Positions 1-11,252 of a DNA stretch of 64,000 nucleotides are shown here, in pieces. This DNA comes from Diploptera punctata (lineage: Eukaryota > Arthropoda > Insecta > Blattodea > Blaberidae): NCBI GenBank assembly GCA_030220185.1, contig JASPKZ010003844.1, forward strand, positions 5,866,501 through 5,930,500, in the 5' to 3' direction. The translations under genes and the position numbers were made by a program. Below the pieces are notes generated by a model that worked only from the letters and a program-made list of their open reading frames with translations, did not search any database and had not been told where the DNA came from. The first letter of the stretch is position 1, and each line of letters opens with the position of its first letter.

Positions 1-177
1 TGATGCCGACAACTGCTAGCAGAAGGCAAAACAAAGAGCTGCGAGGTTATGGTGACACTACCTACAATTTAGTTTGGTTTCTTAACCGGATTTCGTTACT
101 TCTTATACAGGGTGCTCCGAAACTCTTCGTTCAAATTAATACACGAGGTAGAGAACATTAAAATAAATAAATTACGA
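1..177. other. Unassigned AT-rich sequence at window edge
   Basis: No coding region, tRNA or repeat was recognised before the MITE that begins near 178. The open frame covering 96-284 on the minus strand is largely the terminal part of that MITE and is not a gene. Confidence 0.5.
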
Positions 178-715
178 GGGAAAACTGCACTTAATCTAGC
201 GTGAAATATTTTCGAAGTCCTATAGAACAACAGTGCGCTTGCGCCAGAGTTTATAGAGCCAGCGATAACCCACAACTGAACCACATATCGATTATCATTC
301 TCGATTACTATCGGTCGCTATGAAATTTAAATGACCAATATTTGCAATAAATCCCCAAATCTATGTTTAAAAATATATTATTAATATTAAAATTACGAAA
401 CGTTTATTAAAAATGAGTATACACTTACTTATCACTCCCTAAGGCTGATCCAACCACCGATAACCCAAAACAGCGATAGAAAAATCAGACTAAGTAATAT
501 ACTCTGTGGAGAAATAGCAGTTAGCTTCACAATCTTGTCTAACAGTGTCATAATATTGTGATTTACATATTTAAATAAATACTTCAAAATTGTCTAATAA
601 CGTTATACATTTTTTGAAAAAATTAAAAATATTAAATAATGTTAGTAAATACAGAAGAAGAGCTATAGTTTGCAACAATATAATTGAAAAATCAAAGTAG
701 AAGTGGAGTTGAGCC
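178..715 (-). mobile_element. MITE family A, copy 1
   Basis: About 538 bp, also found at 57368-57902 (full length) and 53334-53711 (internally deleted), both in the opposite orientation. Read on the minus strand it starts GGCTCAACTCCACTTC and ends in the complement of GAAAACTGCACTTAATCTAG. The two ends form imperfect inverted repeats around CTGCACTTNNACTAGCG. There is no coding capacity beyond short chance frames. The size and TIRs fit a non-autonomous DNA transposon; the superfamily is not clear. Confidence 0.6.
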
Positions 716-1655
716 TATTTCGATAAGGAATATAATAGTCTCTGAAGTCAACCTGTAATGTTAGGGACGATTTACACAGAAGGTAGTTTAACATGCTAAT
801 AGCAGCAACCAGCATCACAGGAATTGCTCGAATACACGACCATTGGTCTGTATGCACGCAGTACATCGTCTGACCATTGATAGTCGTGTTCGTTCCAAGA
901 TTCCTGGCATGTCCGCATTGGTCCCAGCAGCGATAGTAATAATATCGACGAGGTTTTCTTCTGTTTTCACAACGGTTTCATACACCAGCTGCTTCATATG
1001 ACCCCAGAGGTCAGGTGATCTGGGTGGCCAGGGTACAGGGCTACCTCGGCCGACACAACTGCTTACGACAGCACCAATAACAAAATGTTCTCTAACATTA
1101 CAAGTTGACTTCTGAGCACACTATGGAGAAGTTACTCGATTGCCCTCAGTAGGCTGAAAGGGACCGCGTTCCAGACCCTACACCGAAGTTTTTTTTTATA
1201 GTGGAGAATTGGACTCATCATGCATGTGAGGCTAGTCAGGTAAGTTAACTGGTTTTTCCAGAGACTGTCAATAATGGTGGATATCTGGATAACCCCTATT
1301 TCTATACAAATGTTTTGTGTAAACTGCCATCATTCTTTTAAAAAAATCGCATTACTGTCGTTATTTCTCATTTTAAAATTTGTTTTAAACTCGGGTGACG
1401 GAAACAATTCTCTGTACTTTTGGTTGAGGTCTTATATTTCCAGCTTTGTCATAAGTCACACAAACTAATTTTCGAGAAAACAACTTGCACGTATGCAATA
1501 TTTTCACTTTTGCAATTATTTGTAAAATACTCAACTTTTATTTTAAGCTGAAAATGAAAGATAACAACTGTAGAGAGTAAATCTACTTTACTTTCAGTCC
1601 ACATATTATTAATACCGTTGTAAAGCCGTTAAATTATTTAAAATGATTAACTAAC
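716..1655. other. Unassigned intergenic sequence
   Basis: Mixed-composition DNA with only short chance frames (for example 815-997 minus and 1274-1468 plus). I recognise no protein, tRNA or shared repeat. Confidence 0.4.
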
Positions 1656-2150
1656 TCACTGGCACTGTTGAACCCATAGGTTCATGGTCGCACGGACAAA
1701 AGCTCTCCATACATCCCTATCCCGAGCTAATGTTTTCCAATCATTCCCTGTATAATCTACTTCTCTCAAATCATAGTTAATGTAATTCTCCCACCTCATT
1801 CTTGGTCTACCAACTGGGTGTTTTCCCTCTGGTTTTGCTAAAAGAAGCTTCCATGCACGTATTTCATTCCCCATTCGTGCTACATGTCCTGCGCATCGCA
1901 GTCTAAGAAACGTAACTGTTCTAATTATATCTGGCTTCCTATAAAGACCATGTAGCTCACTGTCTTCTCCATTCGCCTGTTTGTTCATCTCTCTTTGGTC
2001 TAAACATTTTCCTAGGAACTTTATTCTCAAATACTCATAATCTCCTTTCCTCCCTTAAAGTAAGAGTTTGTTTTTGCATCCATATAATATAACTGGTAGA
2101 ATAACAGTTTTATATATTCTCTCAGTTTAACGTTTTTTGGAAGGAGTTGG
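1656..2150 (-). pseudogene. LINE ORF2 C-terminal fragment
   Basis: The minus-strand frame 2030-1656 reads as the tail of a non-LTR retrotransposon polyprotein. It contains LRCAGHVARMGNE, then KPEGKHPVGRPRMRWE, then DLREVDYTGNDWKTLARDRD and a final WRAFVRATMNLWV. This GHVARM...GRPR.RW...W..LA.DRD..R series is the usual end of RTE/CR1/Jockey-type ORF2 proteins, after the RT domain. RT and endonuclease are absent here, so the copy is 5' truncated. The 3' end carries the block AACCCATAGGTTCATGG, shared with fragments near 12.3, 32.4, 34.5, 36.1, 52.1 and 63.97 kb, so these belong to one abundant family. Confidence 0.75.
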
Positions 2151-2390
2151 GACATCAAGAGTCCCTGCAATGCATATGTTCTAGGAACGTGGAATGTTAG
2201 GACTTTATACAATATATCTATATATCTATCTATATGCCGTACTTCCCTGCAATGCATAGGTTCCTAGGAACGTGGAATGTTAGGACTCTATACAATAGCG
2301 GGGCGCTAAGAGGTATTAACGCGGGAATTAGATAAATCACCTTTGGATATAGTCGCTTTACAGGAAGTTAAGATAGCCAGGAGAATGTAT
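2151..2390 (+). pseudogene. LINE endonuclease N-terminal fragment, opposite orientation
   Basis: Near 2264 the plus strand reads GTWNVRTLYNSGALRG and, after a frame break, ELDKSPLDIVALQEVK. These are the first conserved blocks of the apurinic-type endonuclease of LINE ORF2. The lead sequence (CCTGCAATGCATA..GAACGTGGAATGTTAGGACT) occurs twice, near 2163 and 2248. The fragment lies next to a LINE tail on the other strand, as a 5'-inverted, internally deleted insertion would. Confidence 0.55.
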
Positions 2391-2637
2391 TTAAAATAAT
2401 AAGACATTAAAATAAAAAAATCAAAGAGCAATAATTACATAAAATTGCTTTAAAAGATTAGATCATGCAAGTTATTATTGAATACGTAAATTTAATCAAA
2501 ACACAAAAGCCATATATCTATATGCCGTACTTCCCCAAATGGGCATTAGGTTGCTCCCTATTGGGGATGTTTTAACCAAGCATAATTTAGTTATGCTTAT
2601 TTACTCATAGAAGTCAGAGAGGTGATATGGGGTCGAC
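2391..2637. other. Unassigned spacer
   Basis: AT-rich sequence between LINE debris and a SINE; nothing recognised. Confidence 0.4.
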
Positions 2638-2884
2638 ATATCGTCTCAGTAAGACACATAGTGGGCAACTAAAGTATTACTTGGATGGATAACGGTCGGT
2701 AAATTTTGAACAGATGCCTCTTTATTCAGGCTTGCGGTTATTTACGAGCCTGAAAATCTTCAGACTCGGGAGCCACGGCTTAAAGTCCCTCCACTTGAGG
2801 ACTTGTCCCTTGGATGTTTCCGTCCTAAAAATCCATCGGCACCGGCCGGGTTTCAAACCGCGTCCCTCGGAACTAGATAAAACC
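2638..2884 (-). repeat. tRNA-derived SINE, type 5
   Basis: The right end, read on the minus strand, has a B-box-like GGTTTGAAACCCGGCCGG. The body contains GCCTGAAAATCTTCAGACTCG, also found at 44165-44285, with a diverged relative at 46066-46245. Shared body plus a tRNA-like head suggests a SINE family. Confidence 0.5.
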
Positions 2885-3063
2885 GTGTATTAAACATAAA
2901 ATAAAAATATCTATAAGTGTTCAATCGGTCTTCTTCAAACACTAATTAAATTATTTATTTCACAAAGATTTCTCAATTCTTAAAAACTGAAGGTGTTTCG
3001 TTCGTAATTACTACATTTGATGGCAGTGTACAAAAGATAAGTCAGCCATTCCCATTTGTAAAC

Positions 3064-3070
<7 letters not shown>

Positions 3071-3120
<50 letters not shown>
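3071..3120. repeat. (TA)n microsatellite
   Basis: About 25 uninterrupted TA units. Similar runs occur at 6439-6482, 26198-26229 and 57184-57213. Confidence 0.95.
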
Positions 3121-3123
<3 letters not shown>

Positions 3124-3127
<4 letters not shown>

Positions 3128-3240
3128 GTTTTCTTAACTTTTCCGCATCATGGATTCTGCCGAAACGTCGGAATCAGTGGGCACAGGCCAACCTTCCAAC
3201 CTTGAATCCATGACGCGGTAAACCCAAGAAAACTTTCTTA
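3124..3240. repeat. Foldback element, possibly decayed ribozyme-bearing
   Basis: Two arms, around TTTTCTTAACTTTTCCGCAT and the complementary GCGGTAAACCCAAGAAAACT, form an inverted repeat. The centre carries CCGAAACGTCGGAATC: GAAA, then self-complementary ACGT, then C, flanked by pairing GATTC and GAATC. This resembles the right half of the hammerhead-like motif seen at 44-61 kb, but no CTGANGA box is visible. Confidence 0.45.
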
Positions 3241-4975
3241 ATGATATATCCGCGAAAATCTACAATATAACATATGTATAAGGAAGAATCAAAGTTATGT
3301 ATCATATCAGAATGATCGGCAATGTATTATAATACAGTACTTTAAAAATATATACGTACAGAAAGGGTAAAGTTTGGTATTTTCGTTATAATGTTTATTC
3401 GTGAGATTAATTTCAATTTTTTAAACAGATTATCCTCTGATGTGATTTTTGCCTCTTTAAAGAATCTTATAGAACCAATAGTTTTTTTTCGCGAAATTGC
3501 CAAACGGAGTTTAGAGCCGTTCTAGAGAATCCACAATAATTGAAGTTCATTAAAACATAAAAAATATAATTTAAAATATAAATTAAAAATATAAATTTCA
3601 ATATAAACTATAACAGCCATATGTAATTTGATGTGGTTGCATACTCTATATATAAATATAAATTAATTTTACATAATATAAAAAGGTAGAGTGATCCCTC
3701 TATAGGCCTCAGGAGGTCATTGAGGTAATAGGATTTCGAAACAATCGACAGGATTATTTTTTTAAATTGTTAAATACACACATACATACATTTTTTACCA
3801 CAATGTCATGGAAACTCCTCGAATGAGTGAGCATGGACTGAACCTAAGCCTATACATCCATAAAATAAATGTTTCTCCTACAGAAACTATATATTTACAC
3901 AAACATTTCATTACACTCCTTGTTCAATTTATTTATATGTTACAAGTATTATACGATACAGTCGAACGTTTACCTCCAGTCTTAGCAGCACCGTTGCTTG
4001 CTTCGCCCGGACGTAAATACTAACCATGTATAGTCAGGGAATAATAGAAAATGAAGCATTTACCCAGCTTACTTTGCGTAATAGCTCCTCTCATCGACGC
4101 CACAGACTGACGTGAAGTGAGTGTACGCGATATGATACGGCATTAGTTCGCAAATCATCCACAAACGAAACAGGTCAATGTTCCGCTGTGTCGGATAGTA
4201 CACACTGTATAACAATTTATGTGGAAGATTTTATAGAATTCGATATAAAGATTTAAATTAAATATAAGGCCTTCACGCAGGAAGTGCATATTCAGAAAAT
4301 TCCTCAGCAAGTCAAATTTATGATCCGGTATTGCTGGTTCATGAAATGTTCTGTTTCTTTTGCCAATTAAATCTTAAATATGGCAAGAAAACAAACATGT
4401 CAGCTGCTAGAGAGATTTTTTAATTTCGGGTTTTGTTGATTTTTGGAGAAAATCATTCTTAATATAAGTTATTTCAATGGAACATTGTTTAGTTGCGAAA
4501 CATCGAAAATTGTGGCCGTTAGAGCGATTTTTTTAATTTTTCGTTTAGGTTAGCCCTTCTCCCCACAACTAATGGTCCGATTTTGATGCCCAATGAACTC
4601 GAACTTGTTTCTCTAATTGATTCCATATGCCGAGCTTGGTTCCAAAAAAATGTGTCATTAGAACGTTATGACAGACACACACACACAAACACACATATCT
4701 TATACATTTTTGTAGTAGTAATTTTCGGTGGCAGTTAGGTGGAATCGATGAAGATAAGTTTTTTTTTCTATTTTCATATGAACAACCTCAATAGTCATTC
4801 CTTCGGAATTCACTAAAAACTCGGAGTAACAAAAGGCAAAAGTGTTTCTTGTATTGATAACTGTTCATTCGGTAGGAGTAGACATTACAGGAATATTAAT
4901 AATTCGCGATGGACATTTAACTTATTGGCGATTTTTCATACACCGATATTTACGATAAGCACATGCATAAATAGT
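3241..4975. other. Long AT-rich stretch with a SINE remnant
   Basis: No gene recognised. 3685-3740 is a truncated minus-strand copy of the type 2 SINE tail (GGCCTCAGGAGGTCATTGAGG). 4676-4697 is an AC-rich simple repeat. The frame 3808-4023 plus has no recognisable domain. Confidence 0.4.
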
Positions 4976-5148
4976 AAGGTTGAGAAAATCGGCGATAACA
5001 GCGGGGGACTCGGCATGGTGACCACGTGCCAACCCTATACTGGCTAGATTATCGTCTTTCTCTGTAAATAAATTATAAGTGGATGTGAGGCCACAAGCTG
5101 TCTGCTAGGCCAAGGTCCTTCTAGGCCTGCCGTGCCATAGAGTTAGTC
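4976..5148 (+). repeat. SINE type 3, 3' part
   Basis: Matches the 3' half of the SINE at 12946-13262. Both contain GGTTGAGAAAATC, an ACACGTG-like box region, GATGTRAGG and end near CTTTCTAGGCCTG or CTTCTAGGCCTGCC. The tRNA-like head is missing. Confidence 0.6.
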
Positions 5149-5607
5149 ACATGCATAAATATTACACGAAGTATGGTCAGCGAAATATTGGGCTCAAGAG
5201 CTAATTAATGGTTCTTAATTTTTATCAAACCTGGAACCATATTATAGGTTATCATCTTATCAAACTCATAAAATACAATTAATGGAAAAAATAAATAATT
5301 AACAACCAAACTGATTAAATTAATCATAAACTGAAGTATTATCGAAACTTTTGTATACACCGAGCTAATAATAAAATTAAAAATGTATGTTCAGTTCACA
5401 AATGTATGGAAATTAATTTTTAAAACGTACGAAATGTATCGAACCAGAAACAGATCCATGAGGCATTTCCATTTCCAGTTTCATATTTAAGAATAGATTT
5501 GTGTGGACTAATCGTCCTATCACGAATTTCTAACTTAACGCCAAGAATACTCGCCAGTGCATCTTGGATTGAGAAACAGAGGGCTAGAGACATACAATAT
5601 TACATTC
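5149..5607. other. Unassigned spacer
   Basis: AT-rich, no recognisable coding or repeat content. Confidence 0.4.
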
Positions 5608-5938
5608 ATCCATAGTAATTCTGCCCTAGGGCAGGTCTTTCACTGCAATCATAGCATTTTCATGCTATGCTTTGCAGCTTTACTAGGGAATTGTAGGTGT
5701 GGTAGCTTCCCGTTGCTTTCCACACCGGTGAAGGATAATGATGATGATAATGATAAGGATGATGGCCATATGATTTCGGGGACCGTTTGAGCCTTAAAGT
5801 TTTCCTGACATTTGTCTTACAGGTGAGGAAAAACCCCGATAAAAACCTCACCCAGAAAAACTGTCCCAACCGGGGATCGAACCCGGGCCCGCTGCGTGAC
5901 AAGGCAGCCCGCTACCTCGAGACCACAGAGGTGGACAT
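5608..5938 (-). repeat. tRNA-derived SINE, type 1
   Basis: Head on the minus strand: GTGGTCTCGAGGTAGCGGGC, with a B box inside CCGGGTTCGATCCCCGG. A conserved body follows (CCTCACCTGTAAGACAAATG and CGGTCCCCGAAATCATATGG), then an ATC-rich run and a tail ending at the CATAGTAATTCTGCCC block. This is the commonest SINE here: 8766, 11700, 17361, 19518, 31090, 42714 and 54739. The open frames at 5660-5902 and similar positions are translations of this SINE. Confidence 0.85.
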
Positions 5939-6024
5939 CTTACTTATGGCAATAAATGAAAATCGCCGAACGAGCGAAGCTAGTGTTAGGAGATATATAT
6001 ATGATATGAAAAGAAAAAAGAATG

Positions 6025-6096
6025 CTTGAGTCGGGATTTGAACTCGAGTCTCTAAAGTCTGTACCTTTAGCGCTCTAACCAACTGAGCTACCCAAG
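6025..6096 (-). pseudogene. tRNA-like sequence, left arm copy
   Basis: Reverse-complement twin of 6303-6374, with the same predicted cloverleaf. It is most likely the head of a SINE rather than a working tRNA gene, because identical flanks are duplicated with it. Confidence 0.5.
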
Positions 6097-6302
6097 AATT
6101 CCAAGACAAACATACAATTTTCTTATACATGTAGTATTCTCAATTCACACAAGAGGTAGCGGAAAGATCTTCCGACTGCCATCTAGCGGCTAACATAACA
6201 GTTAAGCAAATTATTAAAGAGAATATTTACTTTATAGCAGTAACGCTTGTGTGAATTGAGAATACTACATGTATAAGAAAATTGTATGTTTGTCTTGGAA
6301 TT

Positions 6303-6374
6303 CTTGGGTAGCTCAGTTGGTTAGAGCGCTAAAGGTACAGACTTTAGAGACTCGAGTTCAAATCCCGACTCAAG
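6303..6374 (+). pseudogene. tRNA-like sequence, right arm copy
   Basis: 72 nt that fold as a cloverleaf. Acceptor CTTGGGT pairs with ACTCAAG (one G-T), D stem GCTC/GAGC, anticodon stem CTAAAG/CTTTAG with the seven-base loop GTACAGA, T loop TTCAAAT. The anticodon would be ACA, unusual for Cys, and the anticodon stem has an extra pair. The T-rich run after the end would stop Pol III. The related sequence at 57935-58030 supports a SINE head. Confidence 0.5.
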
Positions 6375-6435
6375 CATTCTTTTTTCTTTTCATATCATAT
6401 TTGCCTTCATTGCCAAATGTCAAAAATATATTTAT

Positions 6436-6438
<3 letters not shown>

Positions 6439-6482
<44 letters not shown>
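6439..6482. repeat. (TA)n microsatellite
   Basis: Uninterrupted alternating TA directly after the inverted tRNA-like duplication. Confidence 0.9.
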
Positions 6483-6484
<2 letters not shown>

Positions 6485-7984
6485 GAACCCTTTTTTTTTT
6501 GTAATCTAGAAATCACTGGCGTATAAAAAAAACTGGCTCTATTTTATTATGTTTCATCTCTAAATTCTCCATATAATGCACGGCAAAAGTATTCGACCCC
6601 TACAGATTAACTTCCAAATTAGTGAATGAATAAAATTCGCATTCACGAGCACTTATGAAGTTGTATATACTTTAAAGATATAATTCTATTCCATTTACAA
6701 AATTTTGCTTTACATGTACTTTTTTTTACACGTCACACGCCATCCAAGCCTTAATGATAGATTCACGAAAGAAGATAACGCAAATGTTATTAATCGAAAA
6801 ACAAAAACAATGACAATTTATTGTTTAACTTGAGTTTCAACATCTTTTTGCATCACTAAGTAATAGAATTCTCCCTGCTGTAAGTACTAAAATTCTATTA
6901 AAGTCTGCACTTTCAGGTGAAGTTCGAATGTATTTTGCAGTTGAACAAAATCAGGTCTAATTTTCTTAATAATGTGGTTATGATCATTATCTTGATCTAC
7001 TTTATACTATACTAAATTTTCATATTTTTTTAATGATCGAATCTATAGAATGTTATAGAATTCGCTTATATATATGGTGTGTGTATTTCCGTCGATAAAT
7101 TGAATTTCCAACATCCTTGGACGAAAAGTAATAAACAACATTATTGGATCATCCCTATGTTTCAAACTGTGGGGGTAGATGTTTTATTGAATTTTTTTCA
7201 ATATTGCCCTCCTGCATCTGGTAAGTCTTCCATCCGATGCGAAATATTAAATTTTCTTTCATTGCAAAATATAAGGTAATTCAGATGTATTTATTAATTT
7301 TAAAAAACACTCCTAAAATCCGAAGCGGATGATCCATTTTATTACTAATTACTATCTCTCCCCCCCCCCCTGCATAGGTAAATTTTCCATCAGATCCCAA
7401 ACATGTAATCATGCTTTCAGAGTTGGTGACTTCCTCATCTGCCATACAGTTCTACGACAACAGTTCAAGAGTCAGCATAGGAAGAACCCACCCTCTAAAG
7501 TCTGCCGCAGCTGGGAATGTAACATTGACGAAGAGAACAATTCCGAGAACACTATCAAAATGCCCGGAAAATACTAATGAATGACACCGGCCATGAAAGT
7601 CTTTAATGCTTTTTTAAAATTATTTTCTTGATATTAATCTGTTTTTATGTTTGTTACCCAATTATATTTTTGTTTTGTAAATTTTTGGCAACCACAAAGA
7701 TGCTCACATGCACTCACTCGCTGATTAATATATGGACAATATACTGTACAGGAATTCTTGGCTGGTTATATCCAGTGAAAGAATATATACATTATAATTA
7801 AGCTGAGGTAATGTCTATTTCTTCCTGTAACTACTAAACATGGGAGATGATGTTAATAGTACTTTTTTGGGTCAAATTATGACTGATAAAAGGCATATGT
7901 TAGTGCTTATAAATACCTATTTAAGTGCCTAATTTATTTTAAATTCTAATTCAGATTTTGTGTGTCTACCTCACTAAGTGAGAC
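6483..7984. other. Unassigned AT-rich stretch
   Basis: Open frames at 7079-7279 and 7329-7577 (plus) are short and match no family I know. The second ends in a Lys/Asn-rich stretch (SWECNIDEENNSENTIKM) and could be a decayed coding fragment. A C10 run sits at about 7361-7370. Confidence 0.35.
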
Positions 7985-8300
7985 ATAAATGTAGTGTCCC
8001 TTGCTGTTGACGAACGCACCGAGGGAGAACTGTAACAAAAACCAGTCAACCGGCGTCCATCCATGGGCTTCGGAGATTTTCGGAGGAACAAATCAGGACG
8101 GAGGGCCGAGTGGCGGGAGTCTCTTGATCCTTCTTCTCGGTGTTTTGTTATATATACCCTATCAGTGCAGTATGCAGACCTGCGATGACATGGCCAACAA
8201 TGTGGCAACTTCCTGCAATGCATAGAGAAGCAGTAACGCCACGCTGAATTCCTTTTCTTCTTCGGCGGTGTTTTTATATATAGCCGAAAAAAAAATGCAA
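7985..8300. repeat. GC-richer segment with an internal duplication
   Basis: Higher GC than its surroundings and open on both strands (8001-8225 plus; 7966-8331 minus). It contains two related blocks: CTTCTTCTCGGTGTTTTGTT then TATATATA near 8130-8155, and CTTCTTCGGCGGTGTTTTTA then TATATA near 8250-8280. It looks like a repeat fragment; the family is unknown. Confidence 0.35.
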
Positions 8301-8765
8301 CACCCTCAAGGATTGTATTCAATGGCACCACAGTATAATATGTGCATACTGAGGAGATGTAGTGTTAGTGATTTAATTCTTATTAATTTCATTCTACGCC
8401 TATGCATTATATAAAGGTTGCATGTTTTCTATAAGCCTATGCAAGATGTAGGCTATGTTTCAATCAGTAACATCAGAAAGAAATTGGTAAATTATATATG
8501 GTTGTCTGTTGACGAGACTACAGATAGTTGTACAAGGATGATAGCAAATGAGGTAGACTGTAAGATGTTCGAGATTAACTGACGTCATCCTATTTACTGC
8601 TATCAAAAGTGATAAAAGCAATAAATCACAGTACAGTGCTACAGCAGTAAGGGATACATTGAGTAAGTGAAATAATTCTAAAATTCGTTCTAATGTTTTT
8701 TTATTCAATGCCACCACGTTGTAATTTGTCATTCTGGTATTCTCTCCTAGCATAGCGTATTTTAA
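8301..8765. other. Unassigned spacer
   Basis: No recognisable gene. The minus-strand frame 8460-8753 has no known domain. Confidence 0.4.
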
Positions 8766-9036
8766 CCACTTCTGAGGTTGGGGCGCCTGGAAGGCGGACT
8801 TACGCTGCCTGATATGTTATGGCGATGGTAATGATGCGCCAGGAGAGGCCTTAATCCTAAACTTAATGAATGCGTTAATGATGATAATGATGGCCGGATG
8901 GTGTTCGGGGACCTGACATTTGTCTTACAGGTGAGGAAAAAAAAATAACACAGGAAACCTGTCCGATCGAGGATGGAACCCGGGTCCGCTCGGTGACAAG
9001 ACAGCACGCTACCTCGAGATCACAGTGGTGGACATC
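8766..9036 (-). repeat. SINE type 1, variant tail
   Basis: The type 1 head is at the right end (GGTCCGCT..GACAAGACAGCACGCTAC). The tail is the variant CACTTCTGAGGTTGGGGCGC, shared with 11700-12058, and contains CTGGAAGGCGG. Confidence 0.75.
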
Positions 9037-9425
9037 CGTTCTATTGTTAATTATATTACTTTATCTTTTGAGTATTTATTAGTGTATGGTTTCTTTTTAA
9101 CGAATCTATGATCAGCACGCTAATTATCATGAATGTATTGATAACGAACAATACACAGTAGGCTACATGGTAAAGCTGAAAAAGCACTTATGGTTTGTTT
9201 TTTCTAAGGATGGATGGAAGGATCCCGTCGATTCGTTTCAACACGGAGGAAAAGCCAATGATGTTTAAGGAGGGTTGTGAAATGTCCCATCACAAACCCC
9301 ACCTTAGAAGGGAAGTTGTTGTATGGTTTAAAAATAATGACAGGATCTTTCCTTCCTTAGAGAAGGCAGATTATAAGATATTCTAGTATATCCAAAAATG
9401 CTGCATGTGACGTGTTGCACATGCA

Positions 9426-10545
9426 CTTCATAAACTAGCAGAGAAAGTTAGCTCAAAGTTTCCTTGTATAAATGTTGTGAATATAGTGATCTTAAAATCA
9501 CTATCACGCATTATAGCATTTGAAGAAAAGCCTCCAAATGTCCCCCTGCCTCTGGAACCAGTCTTAAATGTTGTGTTTGTGGATGAATTCGGCATTATAC
9601 TATGAGAACATTATGAAAATCCAACGTGTAAGTTGTCCTGAAATGTTTAAATGGATGTTTTATGTGAAGTATCTATAGGTATGCTCGACTATGGTATGAA
9701 GAAAAAAACAAATACACGCATTCTTTAGTTATTTACTCCTTCTAAATTGTTAATTTTTATTTATTTATACACAGATTTTCAATACATCTTTCTGTGCCTA
9801 AAGTTTTATTTTCCTTCTCTACTAGTCCCCATCCATCCATTCCATGTCTCCAATCCCCTTGTTCTAATTCTAGTTATTATTTATTGCATCCACGAATTTC
9901 GAGGTCTTCCTTTCTTTCTTCTTCCAGGTGGACACTATTCCAATGTTTTTTCTGGGTAATCTTCCTTCTTGCATTCGTCGTACATGCTCATACCAATTTA
10001 ATTGCTTATATCTTATATAACTGAATTAATATTCTGATAAATTGTATACTTTTAGGTAATTGAAGGCCTTAATGAAGATGATGATTGTATTACAGAAGCT
10101 AAAATTACAGTGACGAAAACTAAAATAGTGGCAGATTTTGCTTTTACACGTTCCCATTCTGGTACACTGCCATCTATCACATTATCGCTGGTAGCCAGAG
10201 AACTGCTGCTAGAGAAGGCAGTAAAGATGGCGTGTAATGTATAAATTTGCCTGAATTAAATTTTTGGAGATATGGGCAAAGCTTTCAGGATCAAATTCAG
10301 AAAGATTTTGCAAAGGAATCCGGTTGGGTGGTTGTGAAACAAATAAATGATGTTTCTATGGAAGTTCTTCACCCACGATATTGAAGATATCACCAGTGGA
10401 AGTGGCCTCTCCTAAGTATTTCCAGATCACATCCTTTGAGGCTGAGAGGGCATTTTCTAAATTTGGAAATATCCTGACAGAAAAGATACATAGATTTACA
10501 CAAGCAAACCTTGCATGATATACTTTGGTAAACTATAATGTTAAT
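9426..10545 (+). pseudogene. hAT-family transposase pseudogene
   Basis: Three separated blocks resemble a hAT (Ac/hobo) transposase. 9426-9577 reads LHKLAEKVSSKFPCINVV and then FEEKPPNVPLPLEPV, a block that normally precedes the W-G-T stretch. 10050-10190 reads EGLNEDDDCITEAKITV. 10408-10545 reads FEAERAFSKFGNILTEK, then RFTQANLA, a stop, and VNYNVN; this is the C-terminal dimerisation region. Stops and frame shifts separate the blocks and a LINE fragment interrupts at about 9720-10030. The frame 9195-9386 may be upstream hAT sequence. No TIRs were found. Confidence 0.6.
9720..10030 (-). pseudogene. LINE C-terminal fragment inserted in hAT pseudogene
   Basis: The minus strand reads YEHVRRMQEGRLPRKN and then KKKERKTSKFVDAI, matching the W.GHV.RM...R.P..I..W.P.G.R..GRPR tail of LINE ORF2 proteins. 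It splits the hAT blocks, so it inserted after the hAT copy. Confidence 0.5.
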
Positions 10546-10859
10546 ATAACTGGAGGGTAAGCTCTTTCAGTAGTTTCATTGCAGTTTCATTGTGTCTTCA
10601 CATAAATTAACAAATAACTGGAGTTTAAAATCGAGAAAGTTCAAATTTAACATATTCAGGAAATAATTTAAAAATGTAATAATCAAGTAATTAACGTAAG
10701 TCAATATAATTTGATAGTGCATATTTCAACGGTTTTAGTGACTATTTAGGCTTCTTAAAACAGAATTTTTAAGAAATAAATTTCCTCAGCCTGATTATAA
10801 TTTAATATAGTATTAATTTATTAATAGCATTCTTACTTATTTATTCTTCATTTTTCTTC
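10546..10859. other. Unassigned spacer
   Basis: AT-rich sequence after the hAT C-terminal block; no TIR or gene recognised. Confidence 0.4.
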
Positions 10860-11205
10860 GTAGGCACTTTTACGCGACACACGCTTCCCAAATCTTACAG
10901 GAAATGATTTTAAACTCTCGATGATCACGTAAGGACATGAAGGGACTTCACGGATGAGTGGTCAGCTCAATGCCAGGGCCATCCCCCAGGCACACGAACG
11001 TTTAAGAGAAGGCATTCTCTCATACATTCATGCTAAAACAAGGTTAATATGATAGTGTGGTTATGGTGAGCAAATTGTGTTCGAGGACTATTTGGAGCTT
11101 AAAGTTTCCCAATATTTCTAAAAAAACTCGTCCAGAAAACTTATTCCGACTGGGGATCGAACATAGACCTCACTGCTTCCAAGGCAACGCCTTTATCCCG
11201 GGATC
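10860..11205 (-). repeat. SINE type 1-like, diverged
   Basis: Shares GGATGAGTGGTCAGCTCAAT and ATGCCAGGG with 30860-31262. The right part has the type 1 body (GAGGACTATTTGGAGCTTAA, then GACTGGGGATCGAAC). The head is degraded. Confidence 0.55.
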
Positions 11206-11252
11206 AAATGAGTAGACTATTTTACTTACTAGATGCAAATTAGGTCCAAGTA

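Larger units (their letters stand above)
5985..6405. repeat. Inverted duplication containing two tRNA-like units
   Basis: A left arm (about 5985-6152) and right arm (about 6248-6405) are near-identical reverse complements around a 95 bp spacer. Each arm carries the same tRNA-like sequence and the flank TACTACATGTATAAGAAAAT. The repeat stops near the (TA)n tract at 6439. It could be a composite SINE insertion or a foldback element. Confidence 0.8.

Noticed and set aside
5660..6029. Overlapping open frames on both strands
   Set aside because: They translate a type 1 SINE and the tRNA-like repeat; the same peptides recur wherever that SINE occurs (17419, 19552, 42714).
6303..6374. Functional tRNA gene
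   Set aside because: Anticodon ACA is not expected, the anticodon stem has an extra pair, and the unit is embedded in a duplicated repeat shared with 57935-58030.
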